NCBI GenBank assembly: GCA_963746465.1
Contig: CAVVAY010000013.1
Coordinates: 496,001-560,000, forward strand
Direction of reading: 5' to 3'
DNA length: 64,000 nt
Source: CAVVAY01 sp963746465
GTDB taxonomy: Bacteria > Actinomycetota > Actinomycetes > JACCUZ01
Shown here: positions 1-8,731 of the stretch, in pieces
Layout of the letters: every line of letters begins with the position of its first letter
Numbering within the stretch: the stretch's first letter is position 1
Translations under genes and position numbers: made by a program
Notes under the pieces: model-generated
Databases searched by the model: none
What the model was told of the DNA's origin: nothing
Seen by the model: the letters and a program-made list of their open reading frames with translations, nothing else

Positions 1-796
1 CTCGAGTCCGCCGGGTCGTCGTCGAAGCAGGCTGCGGCCGCAGCAAGGGCGGCCCAGGCCGCCGCCAGCGCGGCGTCCGCGGCCCCGGCGTGGGCGAGCG
101 CGTGCGGGTTCAGCGCTCGCCGGGCATCGGCCCGGGCCAGCGCGCGGGCGACACCGCGGGCACCGCCCCACCACACCGCGGCCACCCCCGCCGCGCCGTG
201 CCAGAAGCCCGGTCGCTGCAGGTAGTCGTCCGGGCCGCCGGCCGCCGCCGCCGGGACGCCCTCGAACCGGACCGAGCGGCTGTCGCTGCCCTGCATCGCC
301 GACGCCGGCCAGCTGCCGGCCACCGGAGCCGCGCCGGGCGCGGCGAGGTCCACGGCGAAGAGCCGGTAGCCGTCGTCGGTGCGCGCGGTGACCAAGGCGT
401 GATCGCAGCACCCAGCGCCGCTGCACCACGGCTTGGTCCCGTCGAGCTGCCACCGGTCGCCGTCCCGCCGGGCCACCAGCGGGTCGGCCGGCGGGTTCGC
501 GGCCCAGACCCCCCACAGCCCGTCGCCGGCTCCGGCCATGCCGAGGTCGGCGAGGATCGCGACGGCGTCGACGTGGGCCTCGGCGAGACGGGCCAGGTCG
601 AGGTCGACAGTGCCCAGGTCGGCCAGCCCGGTGAACCGCTCGGTGGTCGCGCCGCGGCCGGGCAGCGGCAGGTCGAGCAGCCCGGCGTCGAGGGCGGCGC
701 GAGCCCAGGCTGCCGTCCGGGCGACCGGGTCGTCGCGGTCCGGGCGCAGCGCCTGCAGGGCGGTGGCGCGAGAGGTCGTGGTGGAGGTTGAGATGG
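1..796 (-). CDS. Acyl-CoA dehydrogenase family protein (partial, C-terminus outside window)
   Basis: The minus strand is open from the window edge to about position 796. It reads as an ACAD-like flavoprotein with ACAD-like middle-domain features: DGTKPWCSGAG followed by LVTARTDDGYRLFAVDL, then a helical Ala-rich C-terminal part with GAARGVARALA. ACADs oxidise acyl-CoA thioesters with FAD; the substrate here is unknown. The gene diverges from the sigma factor at 907. The start is odd: an in-frame TAG lies just upstream and no ATG, GTG or TTG occurs in the first ~50 codons, so the start may be a rare codon (ATC or CTG near 770-796) or a base may be wrong. The family call is fairly safe; the start is not. 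Confidence 0.65.
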
Positions 797-833
797 CCTT
801 GACCTACCCCCAGACAGGCCTCTCGCACCTGCC

Positions 834-859
834 GGAATCCTGCGGGCCCCTCGTTCGTT
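834..859 (+). promoter_or_regulatory. SigR/SigH-type ECF promoter upstream of SigB-like sigma gene
   Basis: GGAAT at 834-838, an 18-base spacer and GTT at 857-859 match the known actinobacterial SigR/SigH consensus (GGAAT-N18-GTT). It lies 48 bases before the sigma-factor start at 907. The same arrangement sits before sigR in this window (45303-45328). Seen: the motif. Inferred: SigR control of this sigma gene, as known for mycobacterial sigB. Confidence 0.5.
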
Positions 860-906
860 TCCTCCGGTGTGCCGGCTTCCCTACTCCGGCGCGAAGAAAG
901 GGATCG

Positions 907-1923
907 ATGACCCAGCAGCCCCTGGCGCGGACCGCTCCCCTGACCGAGACCTCTGACCCGGCCGACGCCCTCGGCGCCGGCCCGGTCGACGCCTTCGACC
1001 AGGAGGTGGCGACTCCTGACCTGGTCCGGCTCTACCTCGACGAGATCGGCAAGGCACCGCTGCTCGACGCGGCGACCGAGGTCGACCTCGCCCAGCGGAT
1101 CGAGGCCGGGCTCTACGCCCGCCACCTGCTCGACGAGCTCGGCCACCGGCGCGCGGTCAAGCTCCGTGAGGCCCGCAAGGTCGCCACCACCCATGAGCTC
1201 GACCGGCTCGCCACCGACGGCGAGCTGGCCAAGCGCGCCTTCATCCGGGCCAACCTGCGCCTGGTGGTCTCCCTCGCCCGCCGCTACAGCCGGGCGTCGA
1301 TGCCGCTGCTCGACCTGATCCAGGAAGGCAACGTCGGCCTGGTCCGGGCCGTCGAGAAGTTCGACTACGCACGCGGCTACAAGTTCTCGACCTACGCCAC
1401 GTGGTGGATCCGCCAGTCCATCGGCCGGGCCATCGCCGAGCAGAGCCGCACCGTCCGGCTCCCCGTGCACCAGGTCGAGAAGCTGAGCCGGCTCGGCCGC
1501 ACCCGCCGCGACCTGTCAGCCTCCCTCGGCCGGGACGCCACCGACGCCGAGGTCGCGAGCGAGATGGGCCTGGACGTCGACACCGTGCAGGACCTGGACC
1601 GGATCTCCCGGACTCCGGCCAGCCTGGACGCCCTGGTCGGCGACGACGGCGGCACCACGCTGGGCGACCTGGTCGACGCGGCGGACCCCAGCCCCGAGGA
1701 CATCGTCGTCGAGCACGACTCGCGGGACGCGCTGGTCGGGCTGGTCGACCGGCTCACCGATCGGGAGGCCGAGGTCATCCGGTGCCGTTACGGCCTGGTG
1801 CCCGGGCCGAAGCAGACCTACGAGCAGATCTCCGGGCGGCTCGGCGTCTCCCGCGAGCGGGTCCGCCAGATCGAGCGCGAGGCTCTCGACCGGCTCAAGC
1901 TGTGGGTGGCCGAGGACCACTGA
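907..1923 (+). CDS. RNA polymerase sigma factor, SigB-like (group 2 sigma-70)
   Basis: 338-residue sigma-70 family protein that directs RNA polymerase to promoters. Region 1.2 is near residues 36-68 (LVRLYLDEIGKAPLL). Region 2 runs from about 111 to 182 with LRLVVSLARRY, LLDLIQEGN and the -10 recognition stretch around YATWWIRQSIGRAI. Region 4 near the end has the helix-turn-helix YEQISGRLGVSRERVRQIE. The lack of a long acidic N-terminus and the total length fit SigB-like or Hrd-type group 2 factors rather than the primary sigma. ATG 907 is chosen because of the AAGAAAGG ribosome site just before it, although the frame is open further upstream. The 3' end overlaps the convergent MFS gene by 29 bases. 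Confidence 0.88.
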   Translation: MTQQPLARTAPLTETSDPADALGAGPVDAFDQEVATPDLVRLYLDEIGKAPLLDAATEVDLAQRIEAGLYARHLLDELGHRRAVKLREARKVATTHELDRLATDGELAKRAFIRANLRLVVSLARRYSRASMPLLDLIQEGNVGLVRAVEKFDYARGYKFSTYATWWIRQSIGRAIAEQSRTVRLPVHQVEKLSRLGRTRRDLSASLGRDATDAEVASEMGLDVDTVQDLDRISRTPASLDALVGDDGGTTLGDLVDAADPSPEDIVVEHDSRDALVGLVDRLTDREAEVIRCRYGLVPGPKQTYEQISGRLGVSRERVRQIEREALDRLKLWVAEDH

Positions 1924-3454
1924 CCACTGAGTCGTCGTCGGGGCTGTGCGGTGGCCGAGGACCACTGACCAGGGCTGGTCCGTCGACCGGGCACCGGTAA
2001 GGGTGCGGCAGCTCCTCGGCAGGAGCTGGCCCGGTGACACCGGGCGACCGAACCAGCACCGCGGCAAGCCCGCCGCCGACGGCGAGCAGCCCGGCGCAGA
2101 TCGTCATCGCCGACCGGTACGCCGGTGCGAGGAGCTCCGGGTCGGCGTAGGCCGCGCCGTCCAGCCTGACCAGCAGCGGCAGCGCCGCCACCGCGAGCAA
2201 CCCGGCGACCCGGGCCACCGCGTTGTTGACCCCGCTGGCGATGCCGGCGTGCCGGTCCGGGGCGGCGGCGAGCACCGTCGCGGTCAGCGGCGCCACGGTG
2301 AACGACATGCCCAGCCCGAACAGCGACACCCCGGGCAGCACGTCCAGCCAGTACGAGGTGCTCCCGTCGACCCGCCACGCCAGCAAGGCGGCCCCCGCTG
2401 CCGCGAGCAGCGGGCCCACGGTCATCGGCAGTCGCGGCCCGATCCGGCTGGCGAGCGCACCCATCCGGGACGACAGCAGGAGCAGCAGCAGGGTCACCGG
2501 GAGCAGCGAGGTCCCGGCAGCGAGCGGTGAGAAGCCGGCCACCACCTGCAGGGCCAGCACGAGGAACAGGAACAGCCCGCCGAGTGCGCCGTAGACCGCG
2601 AACGTGACTGCGTTCGTGGCGGTGAACTGACGCGAGGAGAAGATGCCCAGCGGCAGCATCGGCGCCCGCGCGGTGCGTTCCCGCCAGACGAACGCCGCGA
2701 GGCCGAGGACTCCCCCGGCCACGGTGACCAGGACGACCGGCGAGCCGAGACCGCGTTCCTGCCAGGCGATCAGCGCGAAGGTCAGCGAGCCCAGACCGGC
2801 CGCACCCAGGGCAGCACCGACGAGGTCGAGGGAGCGCGAGGCCTCCGGGTCGCGGCTCTCCGGCACGTGCCGGGCGGTGACCAGCACGACCGCGACCGCG
2901 AACGGCAGGTTGATGAGGAAGACCCACCGCCAGCCGACGGTCTGCACCAGGTAGCCGCCCACGAAAGGCCCCGCCGCTCCCGCGATCCCCGCCAGGCCGG
3001 ACCAGGCGCCGATCGCCCGCATCCGGTCCTCGGGCCGGAACGACGCCTGCAGGATCGCCAGGCTGCCCGGCGTCAGCAGCGCCCCGCCGACCCCCTGTAC
3101 CGCGCGGGCGACGACGAGGGTCCGGACGTCCGGCGCGACACCGCAGGCCAGCGAGGCAACGGCGAACCACACGACGCCCACCACGAAGACCCGGCGCCGA
3201 CCGAACCGGTCACCGAGCGAGCCGCCCAGCAGGATCAGCGACGCGAGGGTCAGCGTGTACGCGTTGATCGTCCACTGAAGTCCGGACACCCCGGCGTCCA
3301 GCGACTCCCCGATCCGGGGCAGCGCCACGTTGACCACGGTGCCGTCGATGAACGCGAGGCCGGAGCCGAGCACCGTCGCCAGCAGCACCCACCGGGCCTG
3401 CGGTTCGCCGAACGCGAGACCGGCCTCGGCGGAGGGCGCTGCGGTGTCGGCCAT
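1895..3454 (-). CDS. MFS drug-efflux transporter, EmrB/QacA (DHA2) type
   Basis: 519-residue membrane protein with about 14 hydrophobic segments, as expected for proton-coupled DHA2 efflux pumps. The N-terminus has the family segment FIDGTVVNVALPRIG in helix 1 and the loop motif GSLGDRFGRRRVF between helices 2 and 3. LVVARAVQGVGGALLTPGSL follows in helix 4, with WRWVFLINLPF further on. ATG 3454 is chosen because the first helix begins about 20 residues later; the open frame extends further upstream but is non-homologous there. The last ~25 residues run through a duplicated DNA segment and overlap the sigma gene. Substrate unknown. Confidence 0.88.
   Translation of the reverse strand: MADTAAPSAEAGLAFGEPQARWVLLATVLGSGLAFIDGTVVNVALPRIGESLDAGVSGLQWTINAYTLTLASLILLGGSLGDRFGRRRVFVVGVVWFAVASLACGVAPDVRTLVVARAVQGVGGALLTPGSLAILQASFRPEDRMRAIGAWSGLAGIAGAAGPFVGGYLVQTVGWRWVFLINLPFAVAVVLVTARHVPESRDPEASRSLDLVGAALGAAGLGSLTFALIAWQERGLGSPVVLVTVAGGVLGLAAFVWRERTARAPMLPLGIFSSRQFTATNAVTFAVYGALGGLFLFLVLALQVVAGFSPLAAGTSLLPVTLLLLLLSSRMGALASRIGPRLPMTVGPLLAAAGAALLAWRVDGSTSYWLDVLPGVSLFGLGMSFTVAPLTATVLAAAPDRHAGIASGVNNAVARVAGLLAVAALPLLVRLDGAAYADPELLAPAYRSAMTICAGLLAVGGGLAAVLVRSPGVTGPAPAEELPHPYRCPVDGPALVSGPRPPHSPDDDSVVSGPRPPTA
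1905..1971. repeat. 22-bp direct repeat duplicating the 3' end of the sigma gene
   Basis: The 22 bases at 1905-1926, covering the last sigma codons and stop, recur exactly at 1950-1971, a period of 45. On the opposite strand the duplication gives the MFS protein a repeated VSGPRPP tail with a 15-residue period. It looks like a local tandem duplication at the convergent gene ends. Confidence 0.8.
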
Positions 3455-3496
3455 GTCGTCATCCAACACCCGGTGCGAGTGGCTAGCCTGCGGGCC

Positions 3497-3913
3497 GTGA
3501 ACCAGCCGGCCGGCTACTCCGGCACACCGCTGCCGACCAAGCTCGGCATCCGGCCTGGCGGCCGCGTCCTCGTGACCGGTGCTCCCGAGGGGTTCGTCGA
3601 GGACACGCTGGGTCCCTTGCCGGGCGTCGAGCTGCACCGCCGGGCCGGCCGCTCGCCGTACGACGTGGTGCTCGCGTTCGCTCCCGACCACCGCGCGCTG
3701 CTGGCACGGTTCGGTCCCGCCCGGCAGCGGCTCACCACGGCCGGGGGCCTCTGGATCGCCTGGCCGAAACGGTCGAGCGGTCTCGCCACCGACCTCGACG
3801 AGAACGTCGTGCGCGAGTTCGGTCTGGCCACCGGCCTGGTCGACAACAAGGTGTGCGCGATCGACCCGACCTGGTCCGGCCTGCGGTTCGTGGTCCGGCT
3901 CCACGACCGCTAG
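3497..3913 (+). CDS. DUF3052 family protein
   Basis: 138-residue protein matching the actinobacterial DUF3052 family by its pattern: GYSGTPLPTKLGI at the start, LWIAWPKRSSG in the middle and DNKVCAIDPTWSGLRFVVR at the end. The family resembles a compact alpha/beta fold and has no established function. GTG 3497 is used because homologues begin just before GYSGTPL and the divergent MFS gene starts 43 bases upstream. It is convergent with the GH88 gene downstream. Confidence 0.75.
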   Translation: MNQPAGYSGTPLPTKLGIRPGGRVLVTGAPEGFVEDTLGPLPGVELHRRAGRSPYDVVLAFAPDHRALLARFGPARQRLTTAGGLWIAWPKRSSGLATDLDENVVREFGLATGLVDNKVCAIDPTWSGLRFVVRLHDR

Positions 3914-3923
3914 CGGCAGCAGG

Positions 3924-5441
3924 TCAGCCGCGGACCCGCACCGCGAGCGGCCGGGCCTGGCCGCCGCCGGCAGCTCCCAGCGCCCGGACCCGCACGAACC
4001 GCGCGGCGCGGTCGCGCAGGTCGTAGGTCTCGAAGCCGGTCACCAGCCCGCTGCTGACTCCACCCCGGGCCAGGCTCCACGCCCGGCCGTCGCGCGAGGT
4101 CCGGATGCGGAACCTGGTCGGAACGCCGCTCGGCCAGCGCACCGAGACCGCGCTGACGGTGCGCTGCGCACCGAGGTCGACCCGCACGACCCCGTGAGGA
4201 CCGCGACGGAGCGAGCCGCTCAGCGCCGGCCGGGAGGCGGGTAGCAGCTCGACCCGGAGCAGGGCCTCGAGCAGGTAGTAGTCGCCGTAGGTCACCCCGC
4301 TGTCGTCGTACGTCGGGTCGTGCCGGCCGTGGAGCAGCACCGACCACGCGCCGGTGCCGCGTGCGAGGTAGCGCGGTCCGACCATCGACCGGAGGGTGTG
4401 CATCCCTGCGGCCCGCCACCGGGCCCGGCGGTCGGGGTCGGGGTCGACCCTGGCCAGCTCCAGCAACCCGGACGAGAGGATCGCGGCCGCGGTGGTGTCT
4501 CGACGGGTGCGCGGCGCGTCGTAGTCCCACCACGGCACGCCGTCGCGAGGTGCGTGGGCCACCGCGAAGCCGGCGGCCCCGCGCGCGGCCTCGAGCAGCC
4601 GCCGGTCTCCCGACTCGCGGAACGCGGTGGTGAAGCCGTGCACGGCCCAGGCCTGTCCACGCGCCCAGGTCGACCTGTCCGACACTCCCTGCACGGTGCC
4701 CCGCCAGACCGGGTCACCGCTGGCCTCGTCGAGACGGACGACGTGGAAGGTGCTGCCGTCCGGGCGCAGGTGCCAGCGGGCCGATGTCAGCGCGTGCTGC
4801 ACCGCGATCCGCTGCCACTGCGCCGGGCCACCCAGGTCGGCGGCTTGGAACAGCAGCTCGAGGTTCATCAGGTTGTCGACGTTGACGGTGACCTCCCCCG
4901 GCGGCCCGTCCCAGGTGCGGATGGCCTGCACCGACGGGACGTAGCGGCTGGCCAGGGCCGCGGCCGCGCGGCGCACGACCTCGGCGTCGGTGTTGCGCCC
5001 GGCGATGACGGCACCCCGGCCGAAGCTGGTCTGCAGCAGGAAGCCGAGGTCGTGGGCGGTGGTGTCGTCCTGCCGTACGACGAGCGGCGCCTCGGCCGCG
5101 GCGGCTCGGCGGGCCCAGGTCGACCGGCCGTCGGCCTGGTAGGCGAGCCAGAGGCGGCCGGGCCAGAACCCCGCCAGCCATCCGCTCGGGCCGCTGGTGC
5201 GCCACGGCCGGCCCGGCACGGCGACGGTCGGGAACCGGCCTGCCGCGAGGCGCCTCTCGGTGCGGTCGAGCTGGTGCAGCGCGTAGGTCCGGGCCTGCCG
5301 CAGGGAGACCTCGGCCCGAGCCTCACGGTCGGCCGCCTGCGCGGGACCGGCCGGCACCGCGGACCCGCTCAGTGCCGCCACGACGACGAGGGCCGCAGCC
5401 AGCCGGCCGGCCCGTCGTCGCACTCCCCCGTCGCCTCGCAC
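3924..5441 (-). CDS. Secreted GH88-type unsaturated glucuronyl hydrolase with C-terminal discoidin-like domain
   Basis: 505 residues. An N-terminal signal peptide (LAAALVVVAALSGSAVPAGPAQA) indicates export. The alpha/alpha-barrel carries the GH88 landmarks: HDLGF with Asp131, VNVDNLMNLELLF with Asp189, and RGQAWAVHGFTTAFRESGD. The spacing of the two Asp residues (58) resembles the catalytic pair of characterised enzymes. GH88 enzymes hydrate the vinyl ether of unsaturated uronic sugars released by polysaccharide lyases. About 100 C-terminal residues (VRVDLGAQRTVSAVSVRW to FVRVRALGA) look like an F5/8 type C carbohydrate-binding module. No lyase lies nearby, so the natural glycan is unknown. 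Confidence 0.78.
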   Translation of the reverse strand: MRGDGGVRRRAGRLAAALVVVAALSGSAVPAGPAQAADREARAEVSLRQARTYALHQLDRTERRLAAGRFPTVAVPGRPWRTSGPSGWLAGFWPGRLWLAYQADGRSTWARRAAAAEAPLVVRQDDTTAHDLGFLLQTSFGRGAVIAGRNTDAEVVRRAAAALASRYVPSVQAIRTWDGPPGEVTVNVDNLMNLELLFQAADLGGPAQWQRIAVQHALTSARWHLRPDGSTFHVVRLDEASGDPVWRGTVQGVSDRSTWARGQAWAVHGFTTAFRESGDRRLLEAARGAAGFAVAHAPRDGVPWWDYDAPRTRRDTTAAAILSSGLLELARVDPDPDRRARWRAAGMHTLRSMVGPRYLARGTGAWSVLLHGRHDPTYDDSGVTYGDYYLLEALLRVELLPASRPALSGSLRRGPHGVVRVDLGAQRTVSAVSVRWPSGVPTRFRIRTSRDGRAWSLARGGVSSGLVTGFETYDLRDRAARFVRVRALGAAGGGQARPLAVRVRG

Positions 5442-5477
5442 GTGACACGACGGTACCGGCGCGGGACTCGCGTCGGG

Positions 5478-6767
5478 TCAGTCCGTGGAGCGCAGCGGGG
5501 AGAACCAGGTCCACAGCACGGTGGTCGTGGCGCCGACCGCACCGACCCACAGCGCCGCGTGCAGCCCGAACACGGTGCCGAGCAGGCCACCCGCGAGGGC
5601 GCCGAGCGTCTTGACGCCCTGGGTCACCGTCGACAGGGAGGCGTTGACCCGGGCGAGCATGTCGCGCGGCACCTCGGTCAGGACGAGCGCCCCGGTGGTG
5701 ACGTCGAACAGCATGATCGCGATGCCGACCACGATCTCGTTCGCCAGCAGCACGACCAGCACCAGCCACCGCGGGCCGTGCGCCGCGGGGAAGGCGAACA
5801 TCCCGAGGCTGAACACCGCCGAGCCCAGGACGATCGTGCGGCCCCGCCCGATCCGCCGGGCGACCCGCGGCGCCAGCAGGGCTCCGACCAGCGAGCCGAC
5901 CCCGCCGGCGACGGTCACCGCAGCGACCATCAACGGGGTGAAGTCCTGCGCCCGGGTCAGGTAGACGACGACCAGCGCGAAGATCATCAGCCCGAAGAAG
6001 TTGACGTTCGCGGCCGCGCCCGCGATCGCCCGCAGCCGGCGGTCCTGCCAGAGCTGGGTGAGCCCCTCGCCGATCTCGACGCGCAGCCGGCGGCGTGGCG
6101 GCGGCACGTGGCCGACCCGCTCCTGCGCACGCACCCGGCTGAGCAGGACGGCCGAGGTGAGGAACGACAGGGCGTCGACCAGCACGGCCACCGGTGCGGA
6201 CAGCAGCTGGACCAGGCTGCCGCCCAGGCCGGGTCCGGCCAGCATCGCGGTCGCCTCGGACGCCTTCAGCCGTGAGCTGGCCTCGGTCAGCGCCTCGTCC
6301 GGCACCACGTCCGGCAGGTGCGCGCTGAACGCCGGGCGGAAGGTCACCCGCACCACCCCGACGAGCAGCTCGACGACGACCAGCTGCGAGACCGTGAGGA
6401 CGTCGAGAAGGTAGGCGGCCGGCACGCTGACCAGCAGCAGTGCCGCGAGCAGGTCGGCCGCTACCAGCAGCGGTCGACGGCGGGGCAGCCGGTCGATCCA
6501 GGCGCCGACCAGCAGGGCGAAGCCGATGTAGGGCGCGGTGCCGGCTGCGGTGAGCAGACCCATCTGCCAGGGCGAGGCCCCCAGCAGCAGGGCCGCCGCC
6601 AGCGGCAGGGCGAGCACCGTCACCTCGCTGCCGAGGGTGGAGATCGAGTAGGCCGACCAGACCAGCCGGAAGTCCCTGCTGCGCAGCGGCCGGCGCGGAT
6701 CAGGGGCCGCGGCCGGCGGCAGGTCGACGGTGCTGGTGGCGGCAGGTGCCGCGGTGCTGGTCTCCAT
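5478..6767 (-). CDS. MFS transporter (enterobactin-exporter/TMS3-like, 12 TM)
   Basis: 429-residue hydrophobic protein with about 12 membrane segments. The N-terminal RDFRLVWSAYSISTLGSEVTVLALPLAA is typical of the MFS subgroup that includes EntS and macrolide-efflux-like proteins. The loop after helix 2 has AWIDRLPRRRPLLVAAD. It diverges from an ArsR-type regulator over a 63-base gap holding a palindromic operator (6772-6804), so the two probably form a regulator/efflux pair. Substrate unknown. Confidence 0.82.
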   Translation of the reverse strand: METSTAAPAATSTVDLPPAAAPDPRRPLRSRDFRLVWSAYSISTLGSEVTVLALPLAAALLLGASPWQMGLLTAAGTAPYIGFALLVGAWIDRLPRRRPLLVAADLLAALLLVSVPAAYLLDVLTVSQLVVVELLVGVVRVTFRPAFSAHLPDVVPDEALTEASSRLKASEATAMLAGPGLGGSLVQLLSAPVAVLVDALSFLTSAVLLSRVRAQERVGHVPPPRRRLRVEIGEGLTQLWQDRRLRAIAGAAANVNFFGLMIFALVVVYLTRAQDFTPLMVAAVTVAGGVGSLVGALLAPRVARRIGRGRTIVLGSAVFSLGMFAFPAAHGPRWLVLVVLLANEIVVGIAIMLFDVTTGALVLTEVPRDMLARVNASLSTVTQGVKTLGALAGGLLGTVFGLHAALWVGAVGATTTVLWTWFSPLRSTD

Positions 6768-6771
6768 GAAT

Positions 6772-6804
6772 GTGAAGGTAGTGCTTCACATCGCTTTTGT
6801 GAAG
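6772..6804. promoter_or_regulatory. Palindromic operator between MFS gene and its divergent regulator
   Basis: GTGAAG at 6772-6777, six bases, then CTTCAC at 6784-6789 form a perfect inverted repeat. A third copy of the half-site, GTGAAG, lies at 6799-6804. The site fills the 63-base divergent intergenic region and is the likely target of the adjacent HTH protein. Seen: the repeat. Inferred: which protein binds it. Confidence 0.65.
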
Positions 6805-6830
6805 GAGTTATTTCAGATATTCTCGCGGGC

Positions 6831-7427
6831 ATGACCGACCAGCGCACGAGCCCCCAGACGCCGTACGGCCGGCGGATCTCCGACCCCGGAGCCCTGCGCG
6901 CCCTCGCCCACGCCGGGCGGTACGCGATCCTCGGCCGGCTGCAGACCGACGGCCCGGCCACCGCCACCGAGTGCGCGGAGGTGGCCGGGCTCTCCCCCAG
7001 CGCCTGCAGCTACCACCTCCGGCTGCTGGCGCGATACGGCTTCGTCGAGCCGGACGACTCGCGCGACCGGGACGGCCGCGAGCGGGTCTGGCGGGCGGCG
7101 ATCACCGGGTGGCTGAACGACCCGGACCCCGGCGCCGACCCGAACGAGGTGCAGGCGATCGACTCGACGCTGTCCCGGGTGATGATCGCCAGCTCGGACC
7201 AGAAGGTCCTGGAGTTCGTCGACCGCGGGGCGGCCGAGCGGGAGTGGCGGGATGCGGCGCTGTTCTCCAACAGCACGATCGTGGCCACGGTCCAGGAGCT
7301 TCAGGAGCTCAGCGACGCGATCATGGCTCTCATGCGGCCGCTGATGCAGACCAACCGGCCCCTGGAGGAGGCACCCGAGGGCGCCCGGCAGGTGCACCTG
7401 GCCGTCCGGATGGCCCCCCGCGTGTGA
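6831..7427 (+). CDS. ArsR-type helix-turn-helix transcriptional regulator
   Basis: 198 residues. The N-terminal winged helix resembles ArsR/HTH_20 proteins: DPGALRALAHAGRYAILGRL, then recognition helix SPSACSYHLRLLARYGFVEP. The C-terminal ~100 residues are helical and may sense ligand or dimerise. No metal-binding Cys pair is visible, so a metal sensor is unlikely. ATG 6831 starts immediately before the conserved domain. It is divergent from the MFS gene and is the probable repressor of it through the GTGAAG/CTTCAC sites. Confidence 0.8.
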   Translation: MTDQRTSPQTPYGRRISDPGALRALAHAGRYAILGRLQTDGPATATECAEVAGLSPSACSYHLRLLARYGFVEPDDSRDRDGRERVWRAAITGWLNDPDPGADPNEVQAIDSTLSRVMIASSDQKVLEFVDRGAAEREWRDAALFSNSTIVATVQELQELSDAIMALMRPLMQTNRPLEEAPEGARQVHLAVRMAPRV

Positions 7428-7454
7428 CGGATCCGTTGGCGGTTAGATCGGCCC

Positions 7455-8630
7455 ATGGACTTCACGGTTCCCGATGAGCTGACCGCCCTTCGCACGTCCT
7501 ACGGGACGTTCCTGGACCGTGAGGTGCGGCCGGCCGAGGAGTCGCTGCGCGAGGTCCTGACCGCCCTCGACCCGGACCGGGAGCGGATCTACCAGGCCGT
7601 GCTCGCGCTGCGCCGACGGTCGGCCGAGGAGGGCTTCTACGCCTGCTACCTCCCCGAGGAGGTCGGCGGGTCGGGGGTCTCCACCCTGGGCACCGCCCTG
7701 CTGGTCGAGGACGCCGCGCGCTCCGGGCTGCGGCTCGCGCCGCTGACCCTGGGAGTGCCCAACCCGTCGGGGCCCAGCCCGATGCTGCTCCAGCTGCCCG
7801 AGCACCTGTGGCCGACGTACCTGCACCCGGTCGTGCGCGCCGAGGCCAGCACCTGCTTCGCCCTCACCGAGCCCGAGGCCGGCAGCGACGCACAGGCGAT
7901 CCGCACCACGGCACGCCGTGACGGCGACGAGTGGGTCATCGACGGCATGAAGCACTACATCACCAACGGCGACCGGGCCGACTTCGCCATCGTGTTCGCC
8001 GTCACCGACCAGGAGAAGCGGGCCGACGGCGGCATCACCGCGTTCGTGGTGCCGCGCGAGCAGTACCGCCTCGGCAAGGTGCAGGCCACGATGGCCGATT
8101 CGCACCCGGCCGAGCTGTGGTTCGACGGGACCCGGGTGCCGGCCGACCACGTGGTCGGGGAGGTCGGACGCGGCTTCCACGCGGCGATGTCGTTCCTGAA
8201 CGGAGGGCGGGCCGGGTTCGCCGCCCAGTCGCTCGGGCTGGCCGAGCTGTGTCTCGCCGAGGCGGTCAAGCACGCGAAGGCCCGGACCGCGTTCGGGAAG
8301 CCGCTGGCCGCCAACCAGGGCGTGTCCTTCCCTCTCGCGGAGTGCAAGGCCGAGATCGAGGCGATGCGCTGGATGACCTACCACTTGGCCTGGGCCACCG
8401 ACCAGGGCCTGTCCGCCGGTGCGCTGATGCTCGACTCGTCGATCGCCAAGTACTACTGCACGGAACGGGCGTACGCCGTCGCGGACCGATGCCTGCAGGT
8501 GTTCGGCGGGATGGGCCTGCTCCGGGAGGGCCCCGTCGAGTGGGTGCTGCGGCACCTGCGGGTGCTGCGGGTCGTCGAGGGCGCCTCGGAGGTGCAGAAG
8601 CTGGTGATCTCCCGGTCGATGGGGCTGTAG
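7455..8630 (+). CDS. Acyl-CoA dehydrogenase
   Basis: 391 residues, the usual ACAD length. FAD/substrate motifs are visible: CFALTEPEAGSDAQAIRTTA in the middle beta domain, DGMKHYITNG, and the C-terminal flavin segment RCLQVFGGMGLLREGPVEW. VLRVVEGASEVQKLVISR near the end has the Glu in the position of the usual catalytic base. ACADs carry out the first step of beta-oxidation, passing electrons to ETF. It stands alone between the regulator and kgd, so acyl-chain specificity cannot be deduced. Confidence 0.88.
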   Translation: MDFTVPDELTALRTSYGTFLDREVRPAEESLREVLTALDPDRERIYQAVLALRRRSAEEGFYACYLPEEVGGSGVSTLGTALLVEDAARSGLRLAPLTLGVPNPSGPSPMLLQLPEHLWPTYLHPVVRAEASTCFALTEPEAGSDAQAIRTTARRDGDEWVIDGMKHYITNGDRADFAIVFAVTDQEKRADGGITAFVVPREQYRLGKVQATMADSHPAELWFDGTRVPADHVVGEVGRGFHAAMSFLNGGRAGFAAQSLGLAELCLAEAVKHAKARTAFGKPLAANQGVSFPLAECKAEIEAMRWMTYHLAWATDQGLSAGALMLDSSIAKYYCTERAYAVADRCLQVFGGMGLLREGPVEWVLRHLRVLRVVEGASEVQKLVISRSMGL

Positions 8631-8731
8631 CCCGGCCGTCTCGGGCGGTCTGACGCGGTTCACCCGGGCGACTAGGCTGGGACGCACCGCCAGACGAGTC
8701 GAGAAGTGCAGGGAAGAGGGCGATCCGCGCC

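Noticed and set aside
4320..6275. 651-codon plus-strand frame over the GH88 and MFS genes
   Set aside because: Same GC effect; sequence is repetitive and domain-free, and both real genes on the minus strand have clear motifs.
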